This document shows, piece after piece, positions 1-8,661 of a stretch of DNA of 64,000 nucleotides. Position 1 is the stretch's first letter. Every line of letters begins with the position of its first letter. The translations under genes were made by a program, and so were the position numbers. The notes beneath the pieces are model-generated. The model searched no databases. It worked only from the letters and a program-made list of their open reading frames with translations, and was not told the origin of the DNA. The DNA is from Zoogloeaceae bacterium. GTDB lineage: Bacteria > Pseudomonadota > Gammaproteobacteria > Burkholderiales > Rhodocyclaceae. The DNA lies in the NCBI GenBank assembly GCA_024235635.1, contig JACKMA010000009.1, positions 186,001 through 250,000 of the forward strand, in the 5' to 3' direction.

Positions 1-1
1 G

Positions 2-1408
2 CGCAAGGGCAGTGCGGCCGCCCTCGACGAGTCGGCCTTCGATGAGCCGCCGCCGCCCGTGCTGCCGTCCACCGAGCACCCCTACGGCATCATGGTGACC
101 GGCGTCGGCGGTACCGGTGTCGTCACCATCGGCGCGCTGATCGGCATGGCGGCCCATCTCGACGGCAAAGGCGTCACCGTGCTCGACATGACCGGGCTCG
201 CGCAAAAGGGTGGTTCCGTGTTCAGCCACGTGCGCATCGCCGATCGACCCGACGACCTGCACGCAGTGCGCATTGCCGCAGGCGAGGCCGACGCGGTGAT
301 CGGCGGCGACATCATCGTCAGCGCGAGCGTCGAGGCGCTCGCCAAGATGGCACGGGAACGCACCCGGGCGGTGATCAATTGTGCCGAGACCCCGACCTCG
401 GACTTCACCCGCGATCCGGACTGGCAATTCCCTCTCGACAAGATGCAGGCAAGCATCGTCGAGGCGATCGGCCGCGAGCCCTGCGACTTTCTTGACGCCG
501 AGGCACTCGCCACCGCGCTGCTCGGCGACACCATCGCCGTCAATCTGTTCCTGCTAGGCTTCGCCTGGCAGAAAGGCATGGTGCCGGTCTCGTTCGAAGC
601 GCTGCAGCAGGCGATCGAGTTGAACGGCGTCGCCGTCGAGATGAACCGCAAGGCCTTCCTGTGGGGCCGTCGCGCGGCCGTCGACCTGCCGGCCGTGACG
701 GCCAGCGCCGCCCCGGCGTCGGAGCGGCCGGCACGCTCGCAGAGCCTTGACGAAATCGTCGAGCGGCGCATCGCGTTCCTGACCGAATACCAGGACGCAG
801 CCTACGCCGAGCGCTATCGTCGGCTGGTCTCCCGCGTGCGGCATGCCGAGGCGGGCCTCGACTCGAACCGCCTGACCGAGGCGGTCGCGCGCCAATACTT
901 CCGACTGCTGGCGATCAAGGACGAATACGAGGTCGCGCGCCTATATTGCGACCCGCGCTTCTGGCAGCGCATCGACGAAACCTTCGACGGCGATTTCCAG
1001 GTGTATTTCCACCTGGCCGCCCCCCTGCTCAGCCGGCCCGACCCCAATACCGGACGCGTCGCCAAGCGCCGCTTCGGCAAGGGCATGATGCGGGTATTCC
1101 GCCTGCTTGCCCGGCTCAAGAGCCTGCGCGGCAGCCGCTGGGACATCTTCGGCCACAGCGAGGAGCGACGCATCGAGCGTGAATTGATCGGGCGCTACGA
1201 GCGCGACGTCGGCGAACTGATCGACCACCTGTCGTTCGATCGGCTGCCGCTGGCACTCGAGATCGCCGAACTGCCTGCGACGATCCGCGGCTTCGGGCAC
1301 GTCAAGCTGGCCGCACTGGCCGCCAGCGACGCGCGCCGCGATGAGCTGCTCGAACGCTGGCGGGACGTTTCGGCCCAGGTTCACCGCGCGCTCGACAAGG
1401 CGGCCTGA
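2..1408 (+). CDS. Indolepyruvate ferredoxin oxidoreductase family protein, C-terminal part (5' end outside window)
   Basis: The reading frame is open from base 2, so this is the 3' end of a longer gene and the GTG near base 59 is not a real start. The first ~200 residues form the gamma domain of 2-oxoacid:ferredoxin oxidoreductases, with the glycine-rich GVGGTGVVTIG near the beginning and the typical AQKGGSVFSHVR stretch. The remaining ~230 residues match the helical C-terminal extension (DUF6537 type) of the single-chain, fused indolepyruvate ferredoxin oxidoreductases of about 1150 residues. These enzymes decarboxylate aryl-pyruvates to aryl-acetyl-CoA with ferredoxin as acceptor. The thiamine-diphosphate and Fe-S domains must lie left of the window. 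Exact substrate is inferred from family only. Confidence 0.85.
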   Translation, partial: RKGSAAALDESAFDEPPPPVLPSTEHPYGIMVTGVGGTGVVTIGALIGMAAHLDGKGVTVLDMTGLAQKGGSVFSHVRIADRPDDLHAVRIAAGEADAVIGGDIIVSASVEALAKMARERTRAVINCAETPTSDFTRDPDWQFPLDKMQASIVEAIGREPCDFLDAEALATALLGDTIAVNLFLLGFAWQKGMVPVSFEALQQAIELNGVAVEMNRKAFLWGRRAAVDLPAVTASAAPASERPARSQSLDEIVERRIAFLTEYQDAAYAERYRRLVSRVRHAEAGLDSNRLTEAVARQYFRLLAIKDEYEVARLYCDPRFWQRIDETFDGDFQVYFHLAAPLLSRPDPNTGRVAKRRFGKGMMRVFRLLARLKSLRGSRWDIFGHSEERRIERELIGRYERDVGELIDHLSFDRLPLALEIAELPATIRGFGHVKLAALAASDARRDELLERWRDVSAQVHRALDKAA

Positions 1409-1454
1409 TCGAGCCGCGGTTTATCATGCAGCGGTCATCCACGTCCGCTGCCCG

Positions 1455-2216
1455 ATGCCGCTCGCCAAGGCCCTCGCCGCCCAGTTCCTCGCCTGCGTGA
1501 TCATTGCCGTCGCGATCAAAGCCGGCATCGTACCGCTGCGGCCGATCTGGCAGCCCGCACTGCTGCAGGGGCTGGCCGCCAGCCTGCTGGCGACGGCGCT
1601 GCGCTCGGAGCGCTGGTGGCTGCCGATCCACTTCGTCTTCGTGCCGGCACTGGCGCTGGCGCAGGGGCTCCACCTGCACCCGCTCTGGTATCTCGCCGCC
1701 TTCGTCATCACCGCGCTGGTGTTCTGGAGCAGCTATCGCACCCGGGTACCGCTGTACCTCACGAACCGCCGCACCGCCGCAGCGCTCACCGAATTGCTGG
1801 CCGCGCGCGCGCCGGGGCACATGCTCGACATCGGCAGCGGTACCGGCAGTCTCCTGCAAGCCGTCGCCCGTCAGCTGCCCGACTGGCGCTTCAACGGCAT
1901 CGAGTCGTCACCGCTGCCCTACCTCGTGTCTCGCTGGCTGAGTCGCGGCATCGAAAATCTCAGCGTCAGGCGTGGCGATTTCTTTGCTGCCGACTGGCGC
2001 GACGTCGACGTCGTATACGCCTTCCTGTCGCCGGTGCCGATGACCCGGGTATGGTCGAAGGCCTGCGGCGAAATGCGGCCGGGCAGCCTGCTGATATCCA
2101 ACTCCTTCGAGATCCCGGGCGTCCAGCCGGTGCGTCGGATCGTCGTCGACGATCGGCGAAAGACCGAACTCCTGCTCTACCGGCCCGCTTCAGGAAAAGG
2201 CGGAACTGGCCGATAA
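1455..2216 (+). CDS. Membrane-anchored class I SAM-dependent methyltransferase-like protein
   Basis: A 253-residue protein. The N-terminal ~90 residues are hydrophobic and look like three or four membrane segments. The C-terminal half carries a class I methyltransferase fold: the SAM-binding motif I is visible as MLDIGSGTGSLL, followed by an acidic residue at the end of strand 2 (NGIESS). I chose the ATG at 1455, before the hydrophobic stretch, because upstream in-frame starts would add an arginine-rich tail overlapping the preceding gene. It begins 46 bases after the oxidoreductase gene on the same strand and could be cotranscribed with it. The methyl acceptor is unknown; no partner gene suggests one. 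Confidence 0.75.
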   Translation: MPLAKALAAQFLACVIIAVAIKAGIVPLRPIWQPALLQGLAASLLATALRSERWWLPIHFVFVPALALAQGLHLHPLWYLAAFVITALVFWSSYRTRVPLYLTNRRTAAALTELLAARAPGHMLDIGSGTGSLLQAVARQLPDWRFNGIESSPLPYLVSRWLSRGIENLSVRRGDFFAADWRDVDVVYAFLSPVPMTRVWSKACGEMRPGSLLISNSFEIPGVQPVRRIVVDDRRKTELLLYRPASGKGGTGR

Positions 2217-2353
2217 AACGGATTCTGTTTCGACCCCGGCCGGGTCCGCCGGCGGTCCAGAATGTCCGGGTATTGGGGCCGGATCGTCAGTGGCATCGTG
2301 CCGTACCGGCGTGTTGCGCAGCGACGATCCGAGGCACCGAGGAGGTTCCCAAC

Positions 2354-3046
2354 ATGGCTGAAATCGTCTGCATCATCGGAAACAAGGGTGGCACCGGCAA
2401 GACCACCCTGTCGCACATGCTCTGTCAGGGCCTGGGGCTGCTCGGTCAGCGCTCCGCCTGCATTCTCACGGATACTGCCCGCGAACCGCTGCAGCCGGCC
2501 GGAAGGCGCTACATCACCGCCGACGCCCGCACGCCGGAGGCCTTGCGCAAGGTCGTCGACAAGCTGCGGGCGATGGACGACTGGCTCGGCGTCATCGATG
2601 GCGGCGGCAACCGTACCGAGGTGGATCGCCGGCTCTACTCGATCGCCGACATCGTCCTGCTGCCGTTCCGCGATTCGCACGAGGACATCCGCACCGTCGT
2701 CAAGGACCTCGACCTGTTCCCACGTGCCTACGCGGTGCCGACACAATGGCCCAGCAACACGTGGCAGCGCCGGGTGGCCGATCGCAGCGTCGCCCAGCTG
2801 ATGTCCGACTACAAGCACCGCATCCTGCGACCGGTGGTCGCACTGTCGTCGACGAAGTTGCTGTTGCAGCGCCAGGTCCCGGACGCGATGCCGACGCCGC
2901 TGTCCAATGCCTGCCGCGCGGTGGCCGGTCAGGTCATGGATCTGATGGAACTGGCCTATCAGCAGCTCGGCGACACAGACGACGAATCCGACGCCAGCCA
3001 ACCGCGGCCGCCGGCTGCGGTCGAACGGCTGGCGCATCCGCACTGA
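2354..3046 (+). CDS. ParA/MinD-like P-loop ATPase (orphan)
   Basis: A 230-residue protein with the deviant Walker A motif KGGTGKTT at residues 10-17, the signature of the ParA/MinD/Soj superfamily. Where canonical ParA has a DxDPQ stretch after strand 2, this protein has LTDTAREPL, and the Walker B region reads VIDGGGN, so it is a divergent member. The start at 2354 is supported by a strong GGAGGTT ribosome site at 2341-2347. No parB, partition site or plasmid genes are nearby. Such orphan ParA-like ATPases position protein complexes, storage granules or chemoreceptor arrays in some bacteria. Cargo cannot be deduced here, although a PHB granule gene (phaM) lies 3 kb downstream. Confidence 0.8.
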   Translation: MAEIVCIIGNKGGTGKTTLSHMLCQGLGLLGQRSACILTDTAREPLQPAGRRYITADARTPEALRKVVDKLRAMDDWLGVIDGGGNRTEVDRRLYSIADIVLLPFRDSHEDIRTVVKDLDLFPRAYAVPTQWPSNTWQRRVADRSVAQLMSDYKHRILRPVVALSSTKLLLQRQVPDAMPTPLSNACRAVAGQVMDLMELAYQQLGDTDDESDASQPRPPAAVERLAHPH

Positions 3047-3069
3047 ACCGTCGAGAATCCCCCGCTCGA

Positions 3070-3699
3070 CTACAGGCGCACGCCGTGGCGTGCGATGACG
3101 ACCAGCGCCTGGGCCCGACTCGACACCTTCATCGCCTTGAAGATCGCCGAGACATGGACCTTGACGGTACCTTCGGACAATCCCAGCAGGTCGGCGATCT
3201 CCTTGTTGGTCTTGCCCTGGGTCAGCAGGTCGAGAACCCGCATCTGCGCCGCGGTCAGCCCGAACTTCTCGTTGAGCCCGACGCTCGGTCGTTTCTCACC
3301 CTGATCCTTCATGCCGGCCGGGGTGAACACGCCGCCGTCGAGCACGATCCGGATCGCCTTCAGCAGGTCCGCGCCCGAACTGGCCTTGGGTACGAAGCCC
3401 GATGCACCGGCCTTCAAGGCCCGCTGCACCGAAGCCTGGTCATCCAGTGCCGACACCACGATCGCGGGGATGTCCGGAAAGCGCTTGGCCATGACTCCGA
3501 GCAACGAGAAGCCGTTCATGTCCGGCAGCATCAGGTCGATCACTGCCAGATCCCAGTCCGGGGTCTCGGACAGCCTTTCGAGCGCGGTATCGGCGTTGGA
3601 TGCCTCGACGCACTCGACACCCGGCTCCAGATGCTGCAGGGTCTGCGCCATTGCCTCACGCACCAGCGCGTGGTCTTCTACGATCAGAATCCGGGTCAT
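3070..3699 (-). CDS. NarL/LuxR-type response regulator
   Basis: A 209-residue two-domain regulator. The receiver domain occupies roughly residues 1-120 with the acidic pocket ED at 8-9, phosphoacceptor Asp55 (VIDLMLPDMNG) and the conserved lysine in FVPKASS. The C-terminal LuxR-type helix-turn-helix is visible as TQGKTNKEIADLLGLSEGTV. It is transcribed away from the hybrid histidine kinase at 3934, with 234 bases between the two starts, so the two probably form a cognate pair expressed from a shared divergent promoter region. Its 3' end faces the ParA-like gene. The signal and target genes are unknown. Confidence 0.92.
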   Translation of the reverse strand: MTRILIVEDHALVREAMAQTLQHLEPGVECVEASNADTALERLSETPDWDLAVIDLMLPDMNGFSLLGVMAKRFPDIPAIVVSALDDQASVQRALKAGASGFVPKASSGADLLKAIRIVLDGGVFTPAGMKDQGEKRPSVGLNEKFGLTAAQMRVLDLLTQGKTNKEIADLLGLSEGTVKVHVSAIFKAMKVSSRAQALVVIARHGVRL

Positions 3700-3933
3700 C
3701 GCGGCATTGCCTCGGCTTGAGCGAAAATTCGCCGGTCATGAATAGCGCATACCCTGGAAAATCTCAACTACCGCCTGCCTCCGACCGTGAGGGAAATCGT
3801 CGCGCCGGGCCGACGACCGGCGGCTCGGGCAGCCATGCTACGGACATTTCGACATTGTCGTTCCGCCGGCGGCGGGCGAGAATCGTCTCGAGCCCGCGAT
3901 GACGGGCAGCAATCTGCACAGGAGACGAATCTG

Positions 3934-5850
3934 ATGCGTCGCTGGGGCATCCGTGCCCGACTTACGCTGGTGACCCTGCTGCCGCCATCGATCCTGGCGG
4001 TGGTGCTGATCGCCTATTTCACCGGTGCACGGATCAGCGAAATCGAGCAGGCTCATCTGCTGCGGGGCAAGGCGCTGGCACGGCAGCTGGCCGTCGCCAG
4101 CGAGTTCGGCGTGTTTGCCGGCAACGGCGAATTGCTGCAGCGCCTGTCCAACGCAGTGGCCGGCGAGGATGACGTCCAGGGCGTCAGCGTGCTCGACAAC
4201 AAGGGCCTGCTGCTGGCTGCCAGCGGCACCTACCCACCCCCCGAACTGGGCCAGCTGGCCGGCCATCGCGTGCTGCGCGGCAGCGATCGCTACCGCATCG
4301 TCGAACCGGTTCGCGCCAGCCAGCTCACGGTTGCCGACGAACTGTCGGAAATTCTCGCGCCATCACCCAACGCCGACCCCAAGCAGCTCGGCACGGTCGT
4401 GCTCGACATTTCCCTGAGCGCGCTGGCCCGCCGCCGCAACGAACTGGTCGGCAACGGCATGCTGATCATGTTCGCAGTACTGGTCGGCGGCGTCGTGCTG
4501 GCGCGCCGTATCAGCAACAGTGTCAGCGGCCCGATCCGCGAGATCTCTTCGGCCGTCGCACGCATCGGACACGGAAATCTGTCGGAGCGGGTGCCGGTCA
4601 CCGGCGGCGGCAGCCTGGCGCAGCTGGCCGGCGGCGTCAATGAAATGGCCTCCCGATTGCAGGAAGCCCAGCGCACCATGGAACGCAGGATCGACGAAGC
4701 CACCTCGGAGATGCGCAATCGGACCGACGATGCCGAGCGCGCCAACCTGGCGAAGTCCCGCTTCCTGGCCGCGGCGAGCCACGACCTGCGCCAGCCCATG
4801 CATGCCCTGGTGCTGTTCATCTCCGAGCTGTCCGCGCTGGATCATCCACCGCGCACATCGCGCCTCGTCCGCCAGATCGCCGCCAGCGCCGAAGCGATGG
4901 AAACCCTGCTCGACAGCCTGCTCGACATCTCCAAGCTCGACGCCGGCGTGCTCCAACCCGAGATCCGCCCGTTTGCCCTGCAACAGATCTTCAAGCGGAT
5001 CGAGGACGATTTCGCGCAACTGGCGCGCGACAGGGGTCTGCGCCTGCGGGTCCGACCGACCGCGGCCTGGATCAACAGCGATCCGGTGCTGGTCGAGCGC
5101 ATCCTCAGCAACCTGGTCGCCAATGCCCTGCGCTACACCTCGCTCGGCGGCGTCATGGTGTGTTGCCGCTACGCTCGCCCGGGCTGGCACATCCAGATCC
5201 GCGACAGCGGCATCGGCATTCCACCGGAGGCCCAGGAGCAGATCTTTCACGAGTTCGTGCAGCTCGACAATCCGGAGCGCGCGCGACACAAGGGGCTCGG
5301 CCTGGGCCTCGCGATCGTGCGACGCCTGACCGATCTGCTCGATCTGCCGCTGAGGATCCGGTCGGCACAGGCCCGAGGTTCGACATTCACGCTGCGGGCA
5401 CCGCGCTGCGCACCCGAGCCGCCCCGCCACAGCGAGGAACGCCTGCGCAGCCCGGGCAGCCTGTCCGGACTGGTGCTGGCGGTGGTGGACGACGACGAAC
5501 TGGCGCTGGCCGGCATCGTCAGCCTGCTGACCTCCTGGGGCTGCGAGGTGATCGCCGCGGAAAATCTGGAACGCCTGCAGATGGCGCTGGCACTGCGCGG
5601 CACGCCACCGCAGGCGATCATTTCCGACTATCGACTGCGCGGCCCGCACGACGGCATCGACGTCGTGCATCTGGTTCGGCGGCGTTATGGCTCGGAGCTG
5701 CCGGCGATGATCGTCACCGGCGACACCGGGCCGGAGACCCTGCAACTGGCCCAGCACGAGGGCATTGCACTGCTGCACAAGCCGGTTCGCCCGGCCAAGC
5801 TGCGGGCTCTGCTGCAGCGTCAGCTGAATGCCACGCCCGAACGCGGCTAG
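3934..5850 (+). CDS. Membrane hybrid histidine kinase with C-terminal receiver domain
   Basis: The start at 3934 is chosen because GGAGACG lies just upstream at 3921; longer in-frame starts add an unlikely Arg-rich leader. The 638-residue protein has a membrane helix at about 12-32, a periplasmic sensor region, a second helix at about 175-192, a HAMP linker, and a HisKA domain with His283 in SHDLRQPMHA. It then has an ATPase domain with N, G1 (DSGIGIP) and G2 (GLGLGLAIV) boxes, and a receiver domain with the phosphoacceptor Asp565 (IISDYRLRG). This layout is typical of hybrid kinases paired with NarL/LuxR regulators, and the divergent regulator at 3070-3699 fits as partner. The periplasmic ligand is unknown. 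Confidence 0.92.
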   Translation: MRRWGIRARLTLVTLLPPSILAVVLIAYFTGARISEIEQAHLLRGKALARQLAVASEFGVFAGNGELLQRLSNAVAGEDDVQGVSVLDNKGLLLAASGTYPPPELGQLAGHRVLRGSDRYRIVEPVRASQLTVADELSEILAPSPNADPKQLGTVVLDISLSALARRRNELVGNGMLIMFAVLVGGVVLARRISNSVSGPIREISSAVARIGHGNLSERVPVTGGGSLAQLAGGVNEMASRLQEAQRTMERRIDEATSEMRNRTDDAERANLAKSRFLAAASHDLRQPMHALVLFISELSALDHPPRTSRLVRQIAASAEAMETLLDSLLDISKLDAGVLQPEIRPFALQQIFKRIEDDFAQLARDRGLRLRVRPTAAWINSDPVLVERILSNLVANALRYTSLGGVMVCCRYARPGWHIQIRDSGIGIPPEAQEQIFHEFVQLDNPERARHKGLGLGLAIVRRLTDLLDLPLRIRSAQARGSTFTLRAPRCAPEPPRHSEERLRSPGSLSGLVLAVVDDDELALAGIVSLLTSWGCEVIAAENLERLQMALALRGTPPQAIISDYRLRGPHDGIDVVHLVRRRYGSELPAMIVTGDTGPETLQLAQHEGIALLHKPVRPAKLRALLQRQLNATPERG

Positions 5851-5981
5851 CGCGACCGATCCCTGTCGCCGCGATTGCGGACCGCCACCGGCATTGTCGG
5901 CAATCGCCCGTCCGGGCCCGCATGCACGGCGTCGGACCTTGGTTTATGATCGCAACACGCCAAGATCAAACGGAGGGGAGC

Positions 5982-6383
5982 ATGTCCGAAGACAAGATGT
6001 CGCAGGATCCAATGGAGTTCATGCGGGGCATGTGGGGCAACATGGGCTTTTCGCTCCCCGGGATGGTCACGCCGACCCTGGACGTGAATGAGCTCGACAA
6101 GCGCATCGCCGACCTGAAGGCAGTCGAAGGCTGGCTCAAGATGAACCTGAACATGCTCCAGATGACCACCCAGGGCCTGGAGATGCAACGCACGACGATC
6201 GCCGCGGTCCAGGCGATGGGTCAGGTTGGCAGGCCGCAGGAGGAAGGCGCACCGGCGATCAACCCGTTCGCCAGCGCGATCTGGCCGTGGAACCTGATGC
6301 AGCAGGCCACGGGCTCGGGCACTGACGACGCCGAACCAGCGCCGGGCAAGGCGACCAAGGGCGGCAAGGCAGCCAACACGTAA
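5982..6383 (+). CDS. phaM: PhaM-like polyhydroxyalkanoate granule regulatory protein
   Basis: A 133-residue soluble protein with an excellent ribosome site (GGAGGGGAG at 5972-5980). The core PTLDVNELDKRIADLKAVE followed by an amphipathic helix with many Met/Leu residues resembles PhaM of Cupriavidus. PhaM binds and activates PHB synthase PhaC1 and tethers granules to DNA. The C-terminus is lysine-rich and Ala/Gly-rich (GKATKGGKAANT), like the DNA-binding tail of PhaM, though shorter. No pha synthesis genes are in the window, so the assignment rests on sequence resemblance to the family. Confidence 0.75.
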   Translation: MSEDKMSQDPMEFMRGMWGNMGFSLPGMVTPTLDVNELDKRIADLKAVEGWLKMNLNMLQMTTQGLEMQRTTIAAVQAMGQVGRPQEEGAPAINPFASAIWPWNLMQQATGSGTDDAEPAPGKATKGGKAANT

Positions 6384-6392
6384 CGCCGCACG

Positions 6393-7292
6393 TCAGCCCG
6401 CGGCCAGGGCGCTCAGCCACAGCCACATGCTGAGGACGGCGCCGAGGGTGGTCGCCGAAATCAGCCAGGCCACGCCCTTGCCGTCCCCGCCCATGCGCAT
6501 CGCGAGAATGTAGGCCGACGAGGCAGACGGCAGTGCCGCGAACATCACGACGATGTCTCGCTGCAGGCCATCCAGACCCAGCCGTGGCGCCAGCCACCAG
6601 GCGACCGCCGGCATCAGCATCAGCTTGACCAGCACGATCCACAGCGATCCGGTCAGTCGTCCACCGGTGCTGCCCCAGCGCAGGGCCGCGCCGACTGCCA
6701 GCAGGCCGAGCGCCACTGAAGCATCCGCCAGGCGTTGCAGAAGCTGCTGCAACGGCAGCGCCAGCACGCCGCCGGCAAGATTGAATGCAAGCCCCGCCAT
6801 CGTCGCCAGCACCAGCGGATTGCGCAGCAATTCGACGATCAGCCGGCCCTGACCGTGGCGGGCCATCAGGCTCACCGCCGCGATATTGGCAAACGGCACC
6901 ATCACGCCGCACAACGCGCCCATCGTCGCGATGCCGGCCGCGCCGTGCAGCTTGCCGGCGATGGCGATGCCAATGTAGGTATTGAAGCGAAATGCGCACT
7001 GAAGGCGCGACGCGAACGCCATCGGCGCGAGCCCCATCAGTGGCTTGCCGGCGAGGCCGAGCACGAAGGCCGCGGCCATGCTCGACAGACCGACCACGAA
7101 CATCGGCAAGGTGTCGACGACGTTCAGTTCGACCCGCGCCAGCGCGAGGAACAGCAGCGCCGGGAACAGCACGAAGTACACCAGTTTCTCGAGTCCGGGC
7201 CAGAAGCTCTCGGGCAGCCCGGCCACCCGGTGAAGCATCGCACCGAGCAGGATCAGCGAAAAATCGGGAAGCAAGAGCAGCAGGGTTTGCAT
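6393..7292 (-). CDS. AEC family (auxin efflux carrier-like) permease
   Basis: A 299-residue, almost entirely hydrophobic protein with about ten predicted membrane segments in two halves, the length and pattern of bacterial AEC/BASS-fold transporters (malonate or other organic-acid carriers). The N-terminus (LLPDFSLILLGAMLHR) and the central cross-over helix region with GNxG-like glycine/asparagine breaks fit the family. It converges on phaM with a gap of only nine bases, and there is no obvious terminator between them. The substrate is not evident; no metabolic gene is cotranscribed. Confidence 0.85.
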   Translation of the reverse strand: MQTLLLLLPDFSLILLGAMLHRVAGLPESFWPGLEKLVYFVLFPALLFLALARVELNVVDTLPMFVVGLSSMAAAFVLGLAGKPLMGLAPMAFASRLQCAFRFNTYIGIAIAGKLHGAAGIATMGALCGVMVPFANIAAVSLMARHGQGRLIVELLRNPLVLATMAGLAFNLAGGVLALPLQQLLQRLADASVALGLLAVGAALRWGSTGGRLTGSLWIVLVKLMLMPAVAWWLAPRLGLDGLQRDIVVMFAALPSASSAYILAMRMGGDGKGVAWLISATTLGAVLSMWLWLSALAAG

Positions 7293-7346
7293 CGCCGCAT
7301 TATGGCGAGCCGCTCAGTCCACCGGTATCCGCATCGACCGCAGTCG

Positions 7347-7371
7347 AAAAAAAGGCCCGCCAATGCGGGCC
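7347..7371 (-). terminator. Intrinsic terminator of the liv/CoA-ligase operon
   Basis: A seven-base-pair GC hairpin (GGCCCGC, loop CAAT, GCGGGCC at 7354-7371 on the plus strand) is preceded by seven A residues at 7347-7353. Read on the minus strand this is a GC stem followed by a U7 tract, 24 bases after the stop of the PaaK-like gene. It is the natural end of the leftward operon that starts near 15.9 kb. Confidence 0.88.
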
Positions 7372-7394
7372 GGTTGAAATTCACACCGAAGGCA

Positions 7395-8627
7395 TCACTC
7401 GTAACTTCGCAAATCCTCGATGACCTTGCCGTCATTGGGCAGGCTGTCGGGTTGGCAGATCGCGACCTCCGCCCTGAGCTTGGTCGTTTCCCTCACGGAT
7501 GCGGCAATCGCGTCGATCAGGCCGGTGCCGGCATCCCGGCATTCACAGTGCAGCACCATGCGATCGATGCCGTCCGGGTTGTCGACCACGAGCCGCGCCC
7601 GTTTGATCGCCGGATGCCGGCCGACGACTGCGGCCACCTGCGACGGATGGACGAACATGCCGCGAATCTTGGTGGTCTGGTCGGCGCGGCCGAGCCAGCC
7701 GCGAATGCGCAGGTTGGTCCGCCCGCATGGCGACGTGCCCGGCATTGCCGCCGAAAGGTCGCCGGTGGCGAAGCGGATCAGCGGGTAATCCGGGTTGAAG
7801 GTGGTCACCAGCACTTCGCCGACCTCGCCTTCCGCGACCGGATCACCGGTGCCGGGCCGGACGATCTCGACGATCACATCCTCGTCGACGACGAGCCCTT
7901 CGCGCGCGCTGGTCTCGTAGGCGATCAGGCCGAGGTCGGCGGTGGCGTAGGCCTGGAACGCTTCGATGCCGCGAGCCTGCAGCTGCTGGCACAGGCTCGG
8001 CGGGAAGGCTTCGCCCGACACCAGCGCCGCACGGAATCGCGTCACAATGCCGGCGGCATCAGCCTTCTCGAGCAGAATGCGTAGGAACGACGGCGTCCCG
8101 ACGTAGGCACTCGGCCCGAGGTCGGCGATCGCCGTGAGCTGTTGCTCGGTCTGGCCGACGCCGGCCGGAAACACCGTGCATCCCAACGCGTGCGCGGCCG
8201 TCTCCATCATCGAGCCGGCCGGCGTCATATGGTAAGAAAAGGTGTTGTGCACCAGATCGCCGGCACGGAAACCGGCCGCATGCATCGCCCGGGCGAGCCG
8301 CCAATAGTCCGGGCGACGGCCCTCCGGCTCGTAGATCGGGCCTGGCGACGCAAACACCCGCGCGCAATCGGCGCCCCAGCCGAGGGCGGCAAAGCCGCCG
8401 AACGGTCGCCGCGCCTTCTGCAGCGACAGCAACTCGGACTTGCGGGTCACCGGCAGTGCCGCCAGCGCCGTTCGGCTATCCACCGCGGCCAGGTCGATGC
8501 CGGCCAGTTGATCGCCGAAGGCCGGCGCCTTCGCCGCCGCATGTGCCAGGTGCGCCGGCAGACGCGCCATCAGGTCGCGCTCGCGCTCGAGCGGATCGCG
8601 CGCCTCTCTCGCCTCGAAATGTGTCAT
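7395..8627 (-). CDS. Phenylacetate-CoA ligase (PaaK)-family adenylating enzyme
   Basis: A 410-residue AMP-forming acyl-CoA ligase of the PaaK branch, slightly shorter than PaaK (~430). Visible features are the N-terminal helical region, a HNTFSYHMTPAGSM segment typical of PaaK-like enzymes, and the nucleotide-binding PLIRFATGDL. The C-terminal hinge domain begins near RGWLGRADQTTKIRG. The ATG at 8627 is preferred over an upstream start because it begins the recognisable domain. It is the last gene of a leftward operon, 34 bases after livF and before a terminator. The context suggests CoA activation of an aromatic or other carboxylate imported by the ABC system. The exact acid is not determinable. 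Confidence 0.82.
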   Translation of the reverse strand: MTHFEAREARDPLERERDLMARLPAHLAHAAAKAPAFGDQLAGIDLAAVDSRTALAALPVTRKSELLSLQKARRPFGGFAALGWGADCARVFASPGPIYEPEGRRPDYWRLARAMHAAGFRAGDLVHNTFSYHMTPAGSMMETAAHALGCTVFPAGVGQTEQQLTAIADLGPSAYVGTPSFLRILLEKADAAGIVTRFRAALVSGEAFPPSLCQQLQARGIEAFQAYATADLGLIAYETSAREGLVVDEDVIVEIVRPGTGDPVAEGEVGEVLVTTFNPDYPLIRFATGDLSAAMPGTSPCGRTNLRIRGWLGRADQTTKIRGMFVHPSQVAAVVGRHPAIKRARLVVDNPDGIDRMVLHCECRDAGTGLIDAIAASVRETTKLRAEVAICQPDSLPNDGKVIEDLRSYE

Positions 8628-8661
8628 CTTTCGCCCGCCATCGTCGATTTCCGTCGATCCG

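Noticed and set aside
3049..3070. GTCGAG...CTCGAC hairpin between the ParA-like gene and the LuxR regulator as a bidirectional terminator
   Set aside because: Only six pairs and no T-tract on either side; too weak to claim.
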